Shown: piece after piece, positions 35,286-44,193 of the stretch | How the letters are laid out: each line of letters opens with the position of its first letter | How positions within the stretch are numbered: position 1 is the stretch's first letter | NCBI RefSeq assembly: GCF_900184245.1 | Contig: NZ_FXXB01000008.1 | Span: 744,001 to 808,000 of the forward strand | Reading direction: 5' to 3' | DNA from: Brachybacterium massiliense | GTDB taxonomy: Bacteria > Actinomycetota > Actinomycetes > Actinomycetales > Dermabacteraceae | DNA: 64,000 bases | Notes under the pieces: generated by a model | Seen by the model: the letters and a program-made list of their open reading frames with translations, nothing else | The model's database searches: none | What the model was told of the DNA's origin: nothing | Position numbers and translations under genes: made by a program

Positions 35286-36278
35286 TCAGTGCTCGAGCAG
35301 GCGGTCCACGCCGTCGAGCACCCGGTCCAGGTCGGGGAGGTAGGCGTGCTCCATGCGCGCCGGCGGGTAGGGCAGGTGGTAGCCGCCCACGCGGAGCACC
35401 GGCGCCTCGAGGTGGTAGAAGCACTGCTCGGAGATGCGGGCCGCGATCTCTCCGCCGAGGCCGCCCAGCACGGGGGCCTCGTGCACGATCAGCAGGCGGC
35501 CGGTACGGCGCACCGAGTCGGCGATCGCGGGGTAGTCCACCGGGGCGAGGGAGCGGGCGTCGATCACCTCGAGGTCGATGCCGTCCTCGGCGGCGGCCTG
35601 GGCGCTCTCGAGCACGAGCGGCATGCTCGGGCCCCAGGCCAGCACCGTCGCATCGGTGCCGGCGCGCACCACCTCGGCCTGCCACGGGGAGAGCGCGGGG
35701 CGGTGGTCGGGGTCCACATCGCCCTTGACCCAGTAGCGGCGCTTGGGCTCGAGCATGATCACCGGGTCCTCGGACTCGATGGCCTGCCGGGTCATCCAGT
35801 AGGCGTCCTGCGCGTTCGAGGGGGCGAGGATCCGCAGCCCGGCGGTGTGCGCGAACAGCGCCTCGGGGCTCTCGGAGTGGTGCTCGACCGCGCCGATCCC
35901 GCCGCCGTGGGGGATGCGGATGACCATCGGCAGGTTCACGCTGCCGCTGGTGCGGTTGTGCATCTTGGCGACCTGGGTGGTGATCTGGTTGTAGGCCGGG
36001 TAGACGAAGCCGTCGAACTGGATCTCGACCACGGGGCGGTAGCCGCGCACGGCCAGGCCCACGGCGGTGCCGACGATGCCCGCCTCGGCCAGCGGCGTGT
36101 CCACCACGCGCTGGGAGCCGAACTCGGCGTGGAGCCCGTCGGTGACGCGGAAGACGCCGCCGAGCACGCCGATGTCCTCGCCCATCATCATCACGCGCTC
36201 ATCGGCGCGCATCGCGTCGCGCAGACCGGCCGTGATCGCCTTCGCGATCGGGAGGTTCACCGAGGTCACCGCGCTCAT
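35286..36278 (-). CDS. 2-oxoacid dehydrogenase E1 component, beta subunit
   Basis: The 330-aa transketolase-like beta subunit of a pyruvate- or branched-chain-type dehydrogenase. It has GEDIGVLGGVFRVTDGL (about 36-52), DTPLAEAGIVGTAVGLAVRGYRPVVEIQF, and HSESPEALFAHTAGLRI. The C-terminal transketolase domain has VLGGLGGEIAARI. The ATG at 36278 overlaps the E1-alpha stop. Together with E1-alpha and E2 it oxidatively decarboxylates a 2-oxoacid to an acyl-CoA; no dedicated E3 gene is present. The alpha/beta split is usual for branched-chain complexes, but the substrate cannot be fixed from sequence alone. Confidence 0.92.
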   Translation of the reverse strand: MSAVTSVNLPIAKAITAGLRDAMRADERVMMMGEDIGVLGGVFRVTDGLHAEFGSQRVVDTPLAEAGIVGTAVGLAVRGYRPVVEIQFDGFVYPAYNQITTQVAKMHNRTSGSVNLPMVIRIPHGGGIGAVEHHSESPEALFAHTAGLRILAPSNAQDAYWMTRQAIESEDPVIMLEPKRRYWVKGDVDPDHRPALSPWQAEVVRAGTDATVLAWGPSMPLVLESAQAAAEDGIDLEVIDARSLAPVDYPAIADSVRRTGRLLIVHEAPVLGGLGGEIAARISEQCFYHLEAPVLRVGGYHLPYPPARMEHAYLPDLDRVLDGVDRLLEH

Positions 36279-37447
36279 GCCTGCTCTCCGCTCTGCTGGT
36301 CCTGCCCGTCGTCCTCGAACTGGGAGATGTACTCGAGGTACTCCTCCCTCTCCGCGTCGACGATCGGATGCGGCTCGGCGTAGGGGTGGTCGAACATCCG
36401 CACCGGGTCCGGGTCCTCCATGCCGTGGATGTGGTGGTGCAGCTGCATCGCGAGGTCGTGGGCCTCCTCGTCGCAGCGTGTCGCGTAGTCCTCGTCGATC
36501 TCGCCGAGCTGCTCGAGGTGGCGGCGCAGGCGCAGGATCGGATCCTTCGCGGCCCACTCCTCCTCCTCGGCGGCGGGGCGGTAGCGGGAGGCGTCGTCGC
36601 TGGTGGTGTGGGCGGCCATGCGGTAGGTGAGTGCCTCGACGAACACGGGCCCGTGCCCCGAGCGGGCTGAGTCCAGCGCCGTGCGCACCGCGCCGAGCAC
36701 GGCGAGCACGTCGTTGCCGTCCACCCGCACCGAGGGGATGCCCCAGCCGCGCGAGCGCTGGGCCAGCGGCACCCGGGACTGCACCTGGGTGGGCACGGAG
36801 ATGGCCCACTGGTTGTTCTGGGTGTAGAAGACCACCGGAGCCTGGAAGGAGGCGGCGAAGGTGAAGGACTCCGCGACCTCCCCCTCGCTCGAGGCGCCGT
36901 CGCCGAACAGGGCGAGCACGGAGGTGTCGGTGGTGGCATCGCCGGTGCCCACCACGCCGTCGCGCTGCAGGCCCATCGCATAGCCCACGGCGTGCGGGGC
37001 CTGGGAGCCGAGCACGATCATGTACGGGTGGGTGCGCAGGGCGTTGGGGTCCCAGCCGCCGTGACTGATGCCGCGGAACAGCTCGAGCAGGCGCCACGGC
37101 TCGATGCCGCGCGCCCAGGCCACGCCGTGCTCGCGGTAGGTGGGCACCAGATAGTCCTGCTCGCGCGCGGCGTGGCCGGCACCGATCTGCGCGGCCTCCT
37201 GGCCGAGCGCGCTGGCCCACAGGCCGAGCTGGCCCTGGCGCTGCAGAGTGGTGGCCTCGAGGTCCGCGGCGCGGATCATCACCATGTCGCGGTAGTAGCC
37301 GCGCAGACGCTCGGGCGTGGCCAGGCCGCTGCTCTCGAGCACCGCGTCCAGCTCGTCGTGCGGGGTGCGGGTGCCGTCGGCCGCGAGGAGCTGGACCATC
37401 GGCTCCTCGGCCGCGACGTCGGGGATCGTGGATCGGAAGACACTCAC
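36275..37447 (-). CDS. 2-oxoacid dehydrogenase E1 component, alpha subunit
   Basis: A thiamine-diphosphate enzyme subunit, 390 aa. The TPP motif GDGASSEGEVAESFTFAASF (about 165-184) ends in the Asn of NNQWAIS. YREHGVAWARG and MAAHTTSDDASRYR (phosphorylation-loop region) are also family blocks. The GTG start at 37447 lies seven bases after TACGCT, so the mRNA is probably leaderless. A palindrome touches that -10 element on its upstream side. First gene of the E1a-E1b-E2 operon. Confidence 0.92.
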   Translation of the reverse strand: MSVFRSTIPDVAAEEPMVQLLAADGTRTPHDELDAVLESSGLATPERLRGYYRDMVMIRAADLEATTLQRQGQLGLWASALGQEAAQIGAGHAAREQDYLVPTYREHGVAWARGIEPWRLLELFRGISHGGWDPNALRTHPYMIVLGSQAPHAVGYAMGLQRDGVVGTGDATTDTSVLALFGDGASSEGEVAESFTFAASFQAPVVFYTQNNQWAISVPTQVQSRVPLAQRSRGWGIPSVRVDGNDVLAVLGAVRTALDSARSGHGPVFVEALTYRMAAHTTSDDASRYRPAAEEEEWAAKDPILRLRRHLEQLGEIDEDYATRCDEEAHDLAMQLHHHIHGMEDPDPVRMFDHPYAEPHPIVDAEREEYLEYISQFEDDGQDQQSGEQA

Positions 37448-37454
37448 GGACGCG

Positions 37455-37479
37455 AGCGTAACCTACGGTGCCGTAAGTT
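37455..37479 (-). promoter_or_regulatory. E1-alpha promoter with palindromic operator
   Basis: The -10 TACGCT occupies 37460-37455. Upstream and touching it is the imperfect palindrome AAC-c-TACGG-tg-CCGTA-a-GTT (37460-37479). It would place a repressor in the -10/-35 spacer. The form suits a TetR- or GntR-type regulator, but the regulator is not identifiable here. Confidence 0.5.
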
Positions 37480-37505
37480 CCAAGGAGCCTCGACCCGGCG
37501 GCGGC

Positions 37506-38366
37506 TCAGGGGCGGCGCGGCTCGAGCGCCCTGCGGGTGCGGCGCAGCGCGTCCTGGCCGGCGTCGGGCAGGCGTGCGGTGACCGCGATCAGCAGGCAGT
37601 CCGCGATCGTCAGCTGCGCGATGCGGGAGCTGGTGGCGCCCGCCCGGAAGGACGGCTCGCGGGAGGCGGTCAGCAGCAGGTGCGCCGCGCCGAGGGCCAG
37701 CGGGCTCGCGGGATCCCCGGTGATCGCGAGGGTGCGGGCCCCGCCCTCGTCGGCGAGCGCGAGCGCCTCGAGCACGTCGGTGGTGCGGCCCGAGTCCGAG
37801 ATCGCGACCAGGCAGTCGAGCTCCCCCAGCCCCGCCACGGCCGGCAGCGCATCATGCGCACTGGTGAGGGCATGGGCGGACAGGCCCAGGCGGGTGAGCT
37901 TGTACTGCAGGTCCATCGCCGCGAGGCCCGAGGCGCCGGCCCCCACCAGCACGATGCGACGGGAGCCGACGAGCACCTCGGCGACCTGCTCGAGCACCCC
38001 GATATCCAGCAGCCGCACCGTGTCCCGCACGGCGCGGCCATCCGCGGCGGCGATCCGGGAGACGGAGACGGCCAGGGGGTCGGCGGCGTCGATCGAGATG
38101 GGGAAGACCAGCTCGTCCTCCTGGCCTGCGGCGCGCGCGGCCTCCTCGACCAGGGCGCGGCGGAAGTCGCGGTAGCCGCTGTAGCCGAGCTCGCGGGCGA
38201 AGTTCACCACCGAGGACTGGGCGCAGTCCGCCGCGGCGGCGAGCTGGTCGATGGTCAGCCGGCCGGCGGCGACGGGGTCGGCGAGCACCACATCGGCCAG
38301 GCGCCGCAGCACGGGCTGGAGGTCGTCGCGCCGCCCGCGCAGCCGCGGCAGCAGCGGGGGCGTCAC
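37506..38366 (-). CDS. MurR/RpiR-family transcriptional regulator
   Basis: A 286-aa regulator. The N-terminal RpiR helix-turn-helix (about 1-80) includes LTIDQLAAAADCAQSSVVNFARELGYSGYRDFR in part. The C-terminal SIS sugar-phosphate-binding domain (about 115-260) has IVLVGAGASGLAAMDLQYKL and LVAISDSGRTTDVLEAL. It is the last gene of the nagZ-anmK operon; its GTG start overlaps the anmK stop as GTGA. In this context its effector is probably MurNAc-6-phosphate or a related amino-sugar phosphate, and its site may be the inverted repeat at 44194-44226. Confidence 0.9.
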   Translation of the reverse strand: MTPPLLPRLRGRRDDLQPVLRRLADVVLADPVAAGRLTIDQLAAAADCAQSSVVNFARELGYSGYRDFRRALVEEAARAAGQEDELVFPISIDAADPLAVSVSRIAAADGRAVRDTVRLLDIGVLEQVAEVLVGSRRIVLVGAGASGLAAMDLQYKLTRLGLSAHALTSAHDALPAVAGLGELDCLVAISDSGRTTDVLEALALADEGGARTLAITGDPASPLALGAAHLLLTASREPSFRAGATSSRIAQLTIADCLLIAVTARLPDAGQDALRRTRRALEPRRP

Positions 38367-39571
38367 GCCTCCGCCCCGGGCGGGTCGAGCACAAGGCGGT
38401 GCACGGGCAGGTGATCCGTCTCGGCGCTGTCCAGGGTGCGCAGGCCGTGGGGCGGGGTGAGGGAGCCGAGCACCACGGGGCGCCGGGCGCCGGTATGGGC
38501 GGTGCCGTCGGGGCGCTCGAGGGTGCCGGGGATCCCGTGCGCGCCGTGGTGGCCCAGCAGCGCGATCAGCAGCGCCTCCTTGCCGTCGGCGGGGATGCCG
38601 AGGTCATCGGCGCTGTGCAGGGGGATCGGGTCCAGGTGCGCGGCGAGTCGCTCGAGCAGCAGCGGGTTGCGGATCCCGCCGCCGGAGGCGACGACGCGCC
38701 GCGCCGGGGTGCGCTCGATCCCGCGGGCGATGGTGACCGCGGTGAGCTCCACGAGGGTCGCGAGCAGGTCGGGCAGGGTCAGGGCCTCGAGCGCCTGCTC
38801 GCCGAGCTGCCGGCGCACGTAGCCGCCGTCGAAGTGCTCGCGGCCGGTCGAGCGGGGCAGGGGGCGGGCGTAGAAGGGCTCGCGCAGCAGGGTCTCGAGC
38901 GCGGAGCGGCTCACCGTGCCGGTGCGGGCGATCTCGGCGTCGAGGTCCGCGCCGCGGCCGGTCGCGGCGTGCACCGCGGCGTCCAGCAGGGCGTTGCCGG
39001 GGCCGAGGTCGCCGGCGAGCACCTCCTCGGCGCCGACGAGGGTGAGGTTGGAGATCCCGCCGATGTTCAGCACGGCGGTGGGGATGCCGCCGGTGCCCAG
39101 CAGCAGCTGGTCCAGCAGCGGGGCGAGCGGAGCGCCCTGCCCGCCCGCGGCGACGTCGGCGGTGCGCAGATCCCAGAGCACGGGCAGGGAGGTCGTCTCG
39201 GCGATCCGTGAGGCGTCGCCGATCTGGAGCGTGGCGCGGACGGTGCCGTCCTCGGTCACGTCGTGGTGGAGGGTCTGGCCGTGGGTGGCGATCAGGTCGG
39301 CGCCCCCGTGCCGGGCGAGCACCGCGGCGGCGGCTCCTGCGAAGGCGTCCCCCACCGCGGCGTGCAGGCGGTTCCAGGCGGCGACGTCGGCGGGAGCGGG
39401 CGGCAGCACGGCGCGCAGCGCATCCTGGGTGGCGCGCGGCCAGGGCTCCTCGCCGGTGTGGAGCATGCGGGCCCGCAGCGTCGAGGGGTCCGCGGCGTCG
39501 CGCGTGAAGTCCACCACCGCCACGTCGATCCCGTCGAGGCTGGTGCCGGACATCATCCCCAGCACCCGCAT
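38363..39571 (-). CDS. anmK: Anhydro-N-acetylmuramic acid kinase
   Basis: Opens the 1,6-anhydro ring of anhydroMurNAc while phosphorylating it, giving MurNAc-6-phosphate, the substrate of MurQ. 402 aa; N-terminal signature VLGMMSGTSLDGIDVAVVDF, LIATHGQTLHHDV, LNIGGISNLTLV and LGPGNALLDAAV are all standard AnmK blocks. The TGA of nagZ and this ATG overlap by one base (TGATG), so translation is coupled. AnhydroMurNAc arises from lytic transglycosylase products after NagZ action. Confidence 0.94.
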   Translation of the reverse strand: MRVLGMMSGTSLDGIDVAVVDFTRDAADPSTLRARMLHTGEEPWPRATQDALRAVLPPAPADVAAWNRLHAAVGDAFAGAAAAVLARHGGADLIATHGQTLHHDVTEDGTVRATLQIGDASRIAETTSLPVLWDLRTADVAAGGQGAPLAPLLDQLLLGTGGIPTAVLNIGGISNLTLVGAEEVLAGDLGPGNALLDAAVHAATGRGADLDAEIARTGTVSRSALETLLREPFYARPLPRSTGREHFDGGYVRRQLGEQALEALTLPDLLATLVELTAVTIARGIERTPARRVVASGGGIRNPLLLERLAAHLDPIPLHSADDLGIPADGKEALLIALLGHHGAHGIPGTLERPDGTAHTGARRPVVLGSLTPPHGLRTLDSAETDHLPVHRLVLDPPGAEA

Positions 39572-41031
39572 CAGCGCTCGCCTCCCCGCAGGGCGGCGAC
39601 GGCGGCGCGCATCATGGTGCGTCCCCCGCCGTGGGCGAGCACCAGGCGGCGGTGGTCGGGGGCGGCGTCGGGCACGCCGGTGTGGACCACGATCGCGTCG
39701 GGGCGGCGGGCCAGGAGCTCGGCGAGGCGAGCGCCCTCCTCCGCGTCGCTGCGCGGCAGGCGGGGGAGGATCAGCAGCTGCGACGCGGGGTCGATCTGCC
39801 CCGGGTAGTCCGGCTCCTGGGCCTGCACCCCGCACTCGCGCAGGGCGTGGACCAGCTGCTGGGAGCGGGCGCCGGAGGCGTGCTGGGCGCGGAAGCGCAC
39901 ATCGGCCACGGTGACGGGCCCGGGCTCGAGGGCGGCGCGGCGGGTGCGGACGGCGCGGGCGGCGGCCTCCGCGCCGAGCTGCTCGGCCTGGCGCAGGGCG
40001 TCCGCGAGCGGCATCGCGGGCACGAAGCGCCGACGGGTGCGCAGCGTGTGCAGGATCCCGCGGGTGCGCTCGGCGCGGGCGCGGAGGCTCTCGCGGGAGA
40101 TCCGGCCCGTGGCCGCGGCCGCGAGCAGCGCGTCATGGGCCTCGCGCAGCATCTGCTGGTCGTCGCGGCGGATCGAGGTGCCCAGGCACAGCAGGTCGGC
40201 ATCGGCCTCGAACGCGCGCACCACGGCCTCCCCGTATCCGGGGTCCTGTGCGACGGCGCCCATGTCCAGGGCGTCGGTGATCACCAGCCCGCGGTACCGG
40301 CCGCCGGCCGCGCGGTCCAGCAGCGGCCGGGACCAGGGGGAGATCGAGGCGGGGCCCTCGCCATGGGCGGGGACCAGCACGTGCGCGGTCATCACGCTGT
40401 CCAGCCAGGGCACGATCCCCCAGGGTGCGAGGTGCTCGCGCTCGAACTGGCGGGCCTCGAGGTCGATCAGCGGCAGGGCGGTGTGGGAGTCGGTCGCGGT
40501 GGCGCCGTGGCCGGGGAAGTGCTTGGCGCAGGTGCCCAGACCCGCCTCGACCAGGCCCGCGGCGAAGGCACGGGCGTGGGCGGCGACCCGGTCAGGGTCG
40601 TCGCCGAAGGCCCGGGTGCCGATCACGGGGTTGGCCGGATCGGTGGAGACGTCGAGCACCGGGGCGAGGTCGAGGTCCAGGTCGCAGGCGGCCAGCACGT
40701 CCCCGAGGGCGCTGCCCACCGCGCGGGTCAGCTCGGTGTCGTCGATCTCGCCGAGCGCCCAGGCGGTGGGCAGGGACGAGCCGGTCGCGGACTGGATCCG
40801 GGTGACGTCCCCGCCCTCCTCGTCGATCGCGACCACGCAGTCCGCGGCCCGGGCGTGCACCGCCTCGGCCAGGCGCCGGGCCGTGGGCGGATCGGGGGTG
40901 TTGTGCCCGAACAGGATCACCGAGGCGAGCCCGGCATCCAGCGCCTCCCCCACCCAGTCGGGCAGGTCGGTGCCGGTGAAGGGCGCCATCAGCACGCCGA
41001 GGGCATCGGGATCCCAGGTGGTCTCTGCCAT
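39571..41031 (-). CDS. nagZ: Glycoside hydrolase family 3 beta-N-acetylglucosaminidase (NagZ-like)
   Basis: Releases GlcNAc from muropeptides or chitin-like glycans. 486 aa. The family-3 catalytic loop KHFPGHGATATDSH (170-183) includes the His/Asp general acid-base dyad that defines the NagZ subgroup. The nucleophile Asp lies in the GLVITDALDMGAV segment (about 245-257). VVAIDEEGGDVTRI is another NagZ block. A C-terminal domain of about 130 residues, beyond the usual single-domain 340 aa, resembles Gram-positive NagZ. There is no signal peptide, so it acts in the cytosol on imported disaccharide, matching the ABC importer 3 bp upstream. Confidence 0.92.
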   Translation of the reverse strand: MAETTWDPDALGVLMAPFTGTDLPDWVGEALDAGLASVILFGHNTPDPPTARRLAEAVHARAADCVVAIDEEGGDVTRIQSATGSSLPTAWALGEIDDTELTRAVGSALGDVLAACDLDLDLAPVLDVSTDPANPVIGTRAFGDDPDRVAAHARAFAAGLVEAGLGTCAKHFPGHGATATDSHTALPLIDLEARQFEREHLAPWGIVPWLDSVMTAHVLVPAHGEGPASISPWSRPLLDRAAGGRYRGLVITDALDMGAVAQDPGYGEAVVRAFEADADLLCLGTSIRRDDQQMLREAHDALLAAAATGRISRESLRARAERTRGILHTLRTRRRFVPAMPLADALRQAEQLGAEAAARAVRTRRAALEPGPVTVADVRFRAQHASGARSQQLVHALRECGVQAQEPDYPGQIDPASQLLILPRLPRSDAEEGARLAELLARRPDAIVVHTGVPDAAPDHRRLVLAHGGGRTMMRAAVAALRGGER

Positions 41032-41034
41032 CTC

Positions 41035-41862
41035 TCAGCCTTTCACGGCACCGGCGGTCATGCCCTTGGCGAGGTTGCGCTGGACCAGCACGAAGAAGAG
41101 CACCACGGGCAGGGTGATGATCGTCGAGGCGGCCATCACCGAGCCCCAGTCCGCGGTGTTCTGGGTGAAGAAGGTGCGCAGGCCCACGCCGACGGTGTAC
41201 TTCGAGCTGTCCTGCATGAAGGTCAGCGCGAAGATGAACTCGTTCCAGGCGGTGATGAAGGAGAACACCGAGGTGGCGACCAGGCCCGGCGCCACCAGCG
41301 GCAGCAGGATCGAGCGGAACATCCGGAACCAGCCGGCGCCGTCGATGTAGGCGGCCTCCTCGAGCTCGCGCGGGACCGCCGCGACGAAGCCGCGCAGGTT
41401 CCAGATCGCGAAGGCGAGGGAGAAGCCCAGGTAGACGATGATCAGCCCCAACAGGGAGTTGAGCATCTGCAGGTTCCTCGCTTGGAGGAACAGCGGGATG
41501 ACCAGCGCCTCGAGCGGCACCATCTGCACCATCAGCACCATGATCAGCACCTGGGTGCGCAGGCGGAAGCGGAAGCGCGCCACGGCCACCGCGGCCAGCA
41601 GCGCGACGATCGCGGAGAGCACCACGGTGCCCACGGCCACGATCACCGAGACCCGCACGTAGCGGAGAAATCCGGCGTCGACCAGCACGTAGCGGAAGTG
41701 GTCGAGGGTGAAGCCGCTGGGCAGCAGGCTCGCGCCGCGCGAGAGAGGGCTGGTGTCCACCGCGGTGGAGAGCATCCAGTAGAACGGGAACAGGCTCAGC
41801 GAGATCAGCACGACCACGCCGATCGCCTTGCCGGCCGTGGAGGCGGGCGTCTTGCGGTTCAC
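41035..41862 (-). CDS. Carbohydrate ABC transporter permease (MalG type)
   Basis: A 275-aa inner-membrane permease with six helices. The EAA loop EEAAYIDGAGWFRMFRSILLPL (about 175-196) contacts the ATPase. The N-terminus LSLFPFYWMLSTAVDTS is typical of CUT1 permeases. The GTG start at 41862 overlaps the MalF-type gene as GTGA. No ATPase gene is present in the operon, so a shared MsiK-type ATPase encoded elsewhere is likely, as in other actinobacteria. Confidence 0.92.
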   Translation of the reverse strand: MNRKTPASTAGKAIGVVVLISLSLFPFYWMLSTAVDTSPLSRGASLLPSGFTLDHFRYVLVDAGFLRYVRVSVIVAVGTVVLSAIVALLAAVAVARFRFRLRTQVLIMVLMVQMVPLEALVIPLFLQARNLQMLNSLLGLIIVYLGFSLAFAIWNLRGFVAAVPRELEEAAYIDGAGWFRMFRSILLPLVAPGLVATSVFSFITAWNEFIFALTFMQDSSKYTVGVGLRTFFTQNTADWGSVMAASTIITLPVVLFFVLVQRNLAKGMTAGAVKG

Positions 41863-42836
41863 AGCTCCTCCTCCTTCATCAGCGTGCGGATGTAGACCAC
41901 GGAGATGAGCAGCAGCAGGCCCGTCAGCAGCACCGCGATGGTCGACCCCATGCCGTACTCGCCCTGGGCGAAGGACTGGGTGTAGGACCACACGCCGAGG
42001 TTCATCACCTCGCGGGTGGTGCCGTCACCGCCGGGCATCAGGAAGATCTGCACGAACACCTTGAAGTCCCAGATCGTGGAGAGGATGACGCAGACGGCGA
42101 TGATGGGGCGCAGGGTCGGCACGGTGACGCTCCAGAAGCGTCGCCAGGCGGTCGCGCCGTCCATCGCGGCGGCCTCGTACAGCTCGTGCGGGACGGTCAT
42201 CAGCCCGGCCAGCATGGTCACGGCGATGAAGGGGAAGCCGTGGTAGACCACGTTGATCGTGGCGATCGCATAGAACGTCCACCGGTTGGTGAACCAGTTG
42301 TAGCTGCCGGCCTCCATCAGCCCGAGCCCGTCGAGGGTGGAGATCACCAGTCCCGACTGCGGGTCGAAGAGCCACACGAAGATGTAGGTGCCGGTCAGGG
42401 CGGGGACCGCCCAGGCGACCATGATCGCGGTGGTCGAGATCGATCGCCACACCGTGCCCAGCGAGTTCAGGAACAGCGCGACCACGGTGCCCACGATCAT
42501 CGTCAGCACCACGCACACCAGCGCGAAGCCGACGGTGTTCGGCAGGACCGTCTTCCACAGGAAGGGGTCCGAGAGCACCTGGAGGTAGTTGTCCAGGCCC
42601 ACGTAGTTGGTGTCGCCGCGCAGGAGGTTGCGCAGCTCGTAGTCCTGGAACGACAGGTTCAGCACCCGCAGCATCGGCCACAGCAGCAGCACCCCGAGCA
42701 CGAGCAGGCCGGGGGCGAGCAGGAGCCAGGGTGCGGCGGCGCGGCGGAGGCGGCGCCCCAGCGGGACGGTGCGGCGGTTCAGCACCGCCGCGCCGTCCCG
42801 CGGGACGTCGGTGTCCACGGTCGGGGTCGAGCTCAT
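41859..42836 (-). CDS. Carbohydrate ABC transporter permease (MalF type)
   Basis: The 325-aa partner permease with six helices. It has LLLAPGLLVLGVLLLWPMLRVLNLSFQDYE near the N-terminus and the EAA loop YEAAAMDGATAWRRFWSVTVPTLRP (about 215-240). The ATG overlaps the binding-protein stop (ATGA), and its own stop overlaps the next permease. The operon setting points to import of a GlcNAc-MurNAc- or GlcNAc-containing sugar. Confidence 0.92.
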   Translation of the reverse strand: MSSTPTVDTDVPRDGAAVLNRRTVPLGRRLRRAAAPWLLLAPGLLVLGVLLLWPMLRVLNLSFQDYELRNLLRGDTNYVGLDNYLQVLSDPFLWKTVLPNTVGFALVCVVLTMIVGTVVALFLNSLGTVWRSISTTAIMVAWAVPALTGTYIFVWLFDPQSGLVISTLDGLGLMEAGSYNWFTNRWTFYAIATINVVYHGFPFIAVTMLAGLMTVPHELYEAAAMDGATAWRRFWSVTVPTLRPIIAVCVILSTIWDFKVFVQIFLMPGGDGTTREVMNLGVWSYTQSFAQGEYGMGSTIAVLLTGLLLLISVVYIRTLMKEEEL

Positions 42837-44134
42837 TCGGAGAAGAAGCCGTCCATCTCGGCGGCGGCCGTATCGGCCGCCTCCTGCACCGGGGTGCCCT
42901 CGAGCACGGTGCCCACCAGGGTGGTCATGGTCTTGGCGCCCTCGATCTTGCCCCAGGCGGGGGTGACCGGGACGGTCTTGCCGCCCTCGGTCATCTGCTG
43001 CGCGAAGACGGCGGTGAGCTCGTCGCCGCCGGCGACCACCTCGTCCATCGCCTCGATGGTGCCGGGGAAGTAGTTGGTCTCCTCGGCCCAGCGGGTGGCG
43101 AAGTCGCCGGTGGTGACCAGCTTGATGAGCTCGAAGGCAAGCTCGGGCTCCTGGGTCTCGGTGAAGCGGCACACCAGGGAGCCGCCGAGGAAGGACGGCG
43201 CGACGGGGCTGTCCTTGGCGGGGATGGTGAAGGCGACCAGCTTCTCGGCCAGCTCGGGGTTGTCCTGGCGGATGGTGGCGGGCACCCAGGAGCCGGTGAT
43301 GAACATCGGCACCTTCTCCTGCAGGAACTCGGCGAGCGCCTCGGTCTCCACCCAGGTGGTGGCCGCGGCGGTCGAGGAGTTGTGCTTCAGGGCCAGGTCC
43401 GTGTACCAGGTCAGGCCCTCGACGGCCTCGGGGGAGTTGATGGTCGCGGTCCAGGCGCCGTCGGCCTCCTGGGCGATCTCGCCGCCCGCTCCCCAGATGA
43501 AGGGGGTCGCGGAGAAGATGCTCGCCCCGGGGACGGGGAAGGAGATCCAGTCCGGGTTGTGCTCCTCGAGCGTGGTGATCATGGTCAGCAGCTCGTCCCA
43601 GTTCTCGGGCTGCGAGTTGACCCCCGCCTCCTCGAGCATCTCGCGGTTGCCGAGGATCGAGCGCACGCCCGCGTACCAGGGCATGCCGTACATCGCGCCG
43701 TCGAGCGTGCCCGCCTCGACGAGTCCCTCGACCAGCCCCTCGGTCAGGCCCGCGGCCTCGATGTCCTCGGTGAGGTCGTCGAGCCCGCCGGCGTCGGCGA
43801 ACTCAGGCACCCAGGTGGTGCCGACCTCGGCGACGTCCGGGCCGGTGCCGCCGGCCATGGCGGTGACGAACTTGTCGTGCGCGCCCTCCCAGGGCTGGAC
43901 CTGCACGTCGAGGGTCGCTCCGGTGGCCTCGGTGAACGCGGTCTTGAGCTCTTCGATGTAGGTGTCGGCGCTGGCGTTGGTGCCCTCCATCAGCCAGAAG
44001 GTGAGGGTCTTGCCCTCGCCGTCCACCTCTCCGCCGGAGCCTCCGGAACCGCCGGAGTCGCCTCCGCAGGCGGCGAGGGCGAGGGCGGCCGAGCCTGCCG
44101 CGCCGGCGGCCAGGACGTGTCGTCGAGCGATCAT
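42833..44134 (-). CDS. Sugar ABC transporter substrate-binding lipoprotein
   Basis: A 433-aa extracytoplasmic lipoprotein. It has a twin-Arg-like MIARRHVLAAG start and the lipobox LALAAC with Cys 23, then a Gly/Ser linker. The body is a family-1 (MalE-like) solute-binding protein: LTFWLMEGTNASADTYIEELKTAFTEATG and EVGTTWVPEFADAGGLDDL. Good binding site AAGGAGTC. First gene of the operon binding protein-MalF-MalG-nagZ-anmK-rpiR, which points to peptidoglycan-derived amino sugars as ligand; that specificity is inferred. Confidence 0.92.
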   Translation of the reverse strand: MIARRHVLAAGAAGSAALALAACGGDSGGSGGSGGEVDGEGKTLTFWLMEGTNASADTYIEELKTAFTEATGATLDVQVQPWEGAHDKFVTAMAGGTGPDVAEVGTTWVPEFADAGGLDDLTEDIEAAGLTEGLVEGLVEAGTLDGAMYGMPWYAGVRSILGNREMLEEAGVNSQPENWDELLTMITTLEEHNPDWISFPVPGASIFSATPFIWGAGGEIAQEADGAWTATINSPEAVEGLTWYTDLALKHNSSTAAATTWVETEALAEFLQEKVPMFITGSWVPATIRQDNPELAEKLVAFTIPAKDSPVAPSFLGGSLVCRFTETQEPELAFELIKLVTTGDFATRWAEETNYFPGTIEAMDEVVAGGDELTAVFAQQMTEGGKTVPVTPAWGKIEGAKTMTTLVGTVLEGTPVQEAADTAAAEMDGFFSE

Positions 44135-44193
44135 GGATGACTCCTTCGTCGGTCCTCCGACTCGGCGCCGCGTCGCGGACCGGTCGATGAGAA

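Noticed and set aside
39631-41895. A 754-codon open frame on the plus strand opposite nagZ and the permeases
   Set aside because: It spans several overlapping minus-strand genes with clear domains, and its own translation is low-complexity Gly/Arg/Glu/His.
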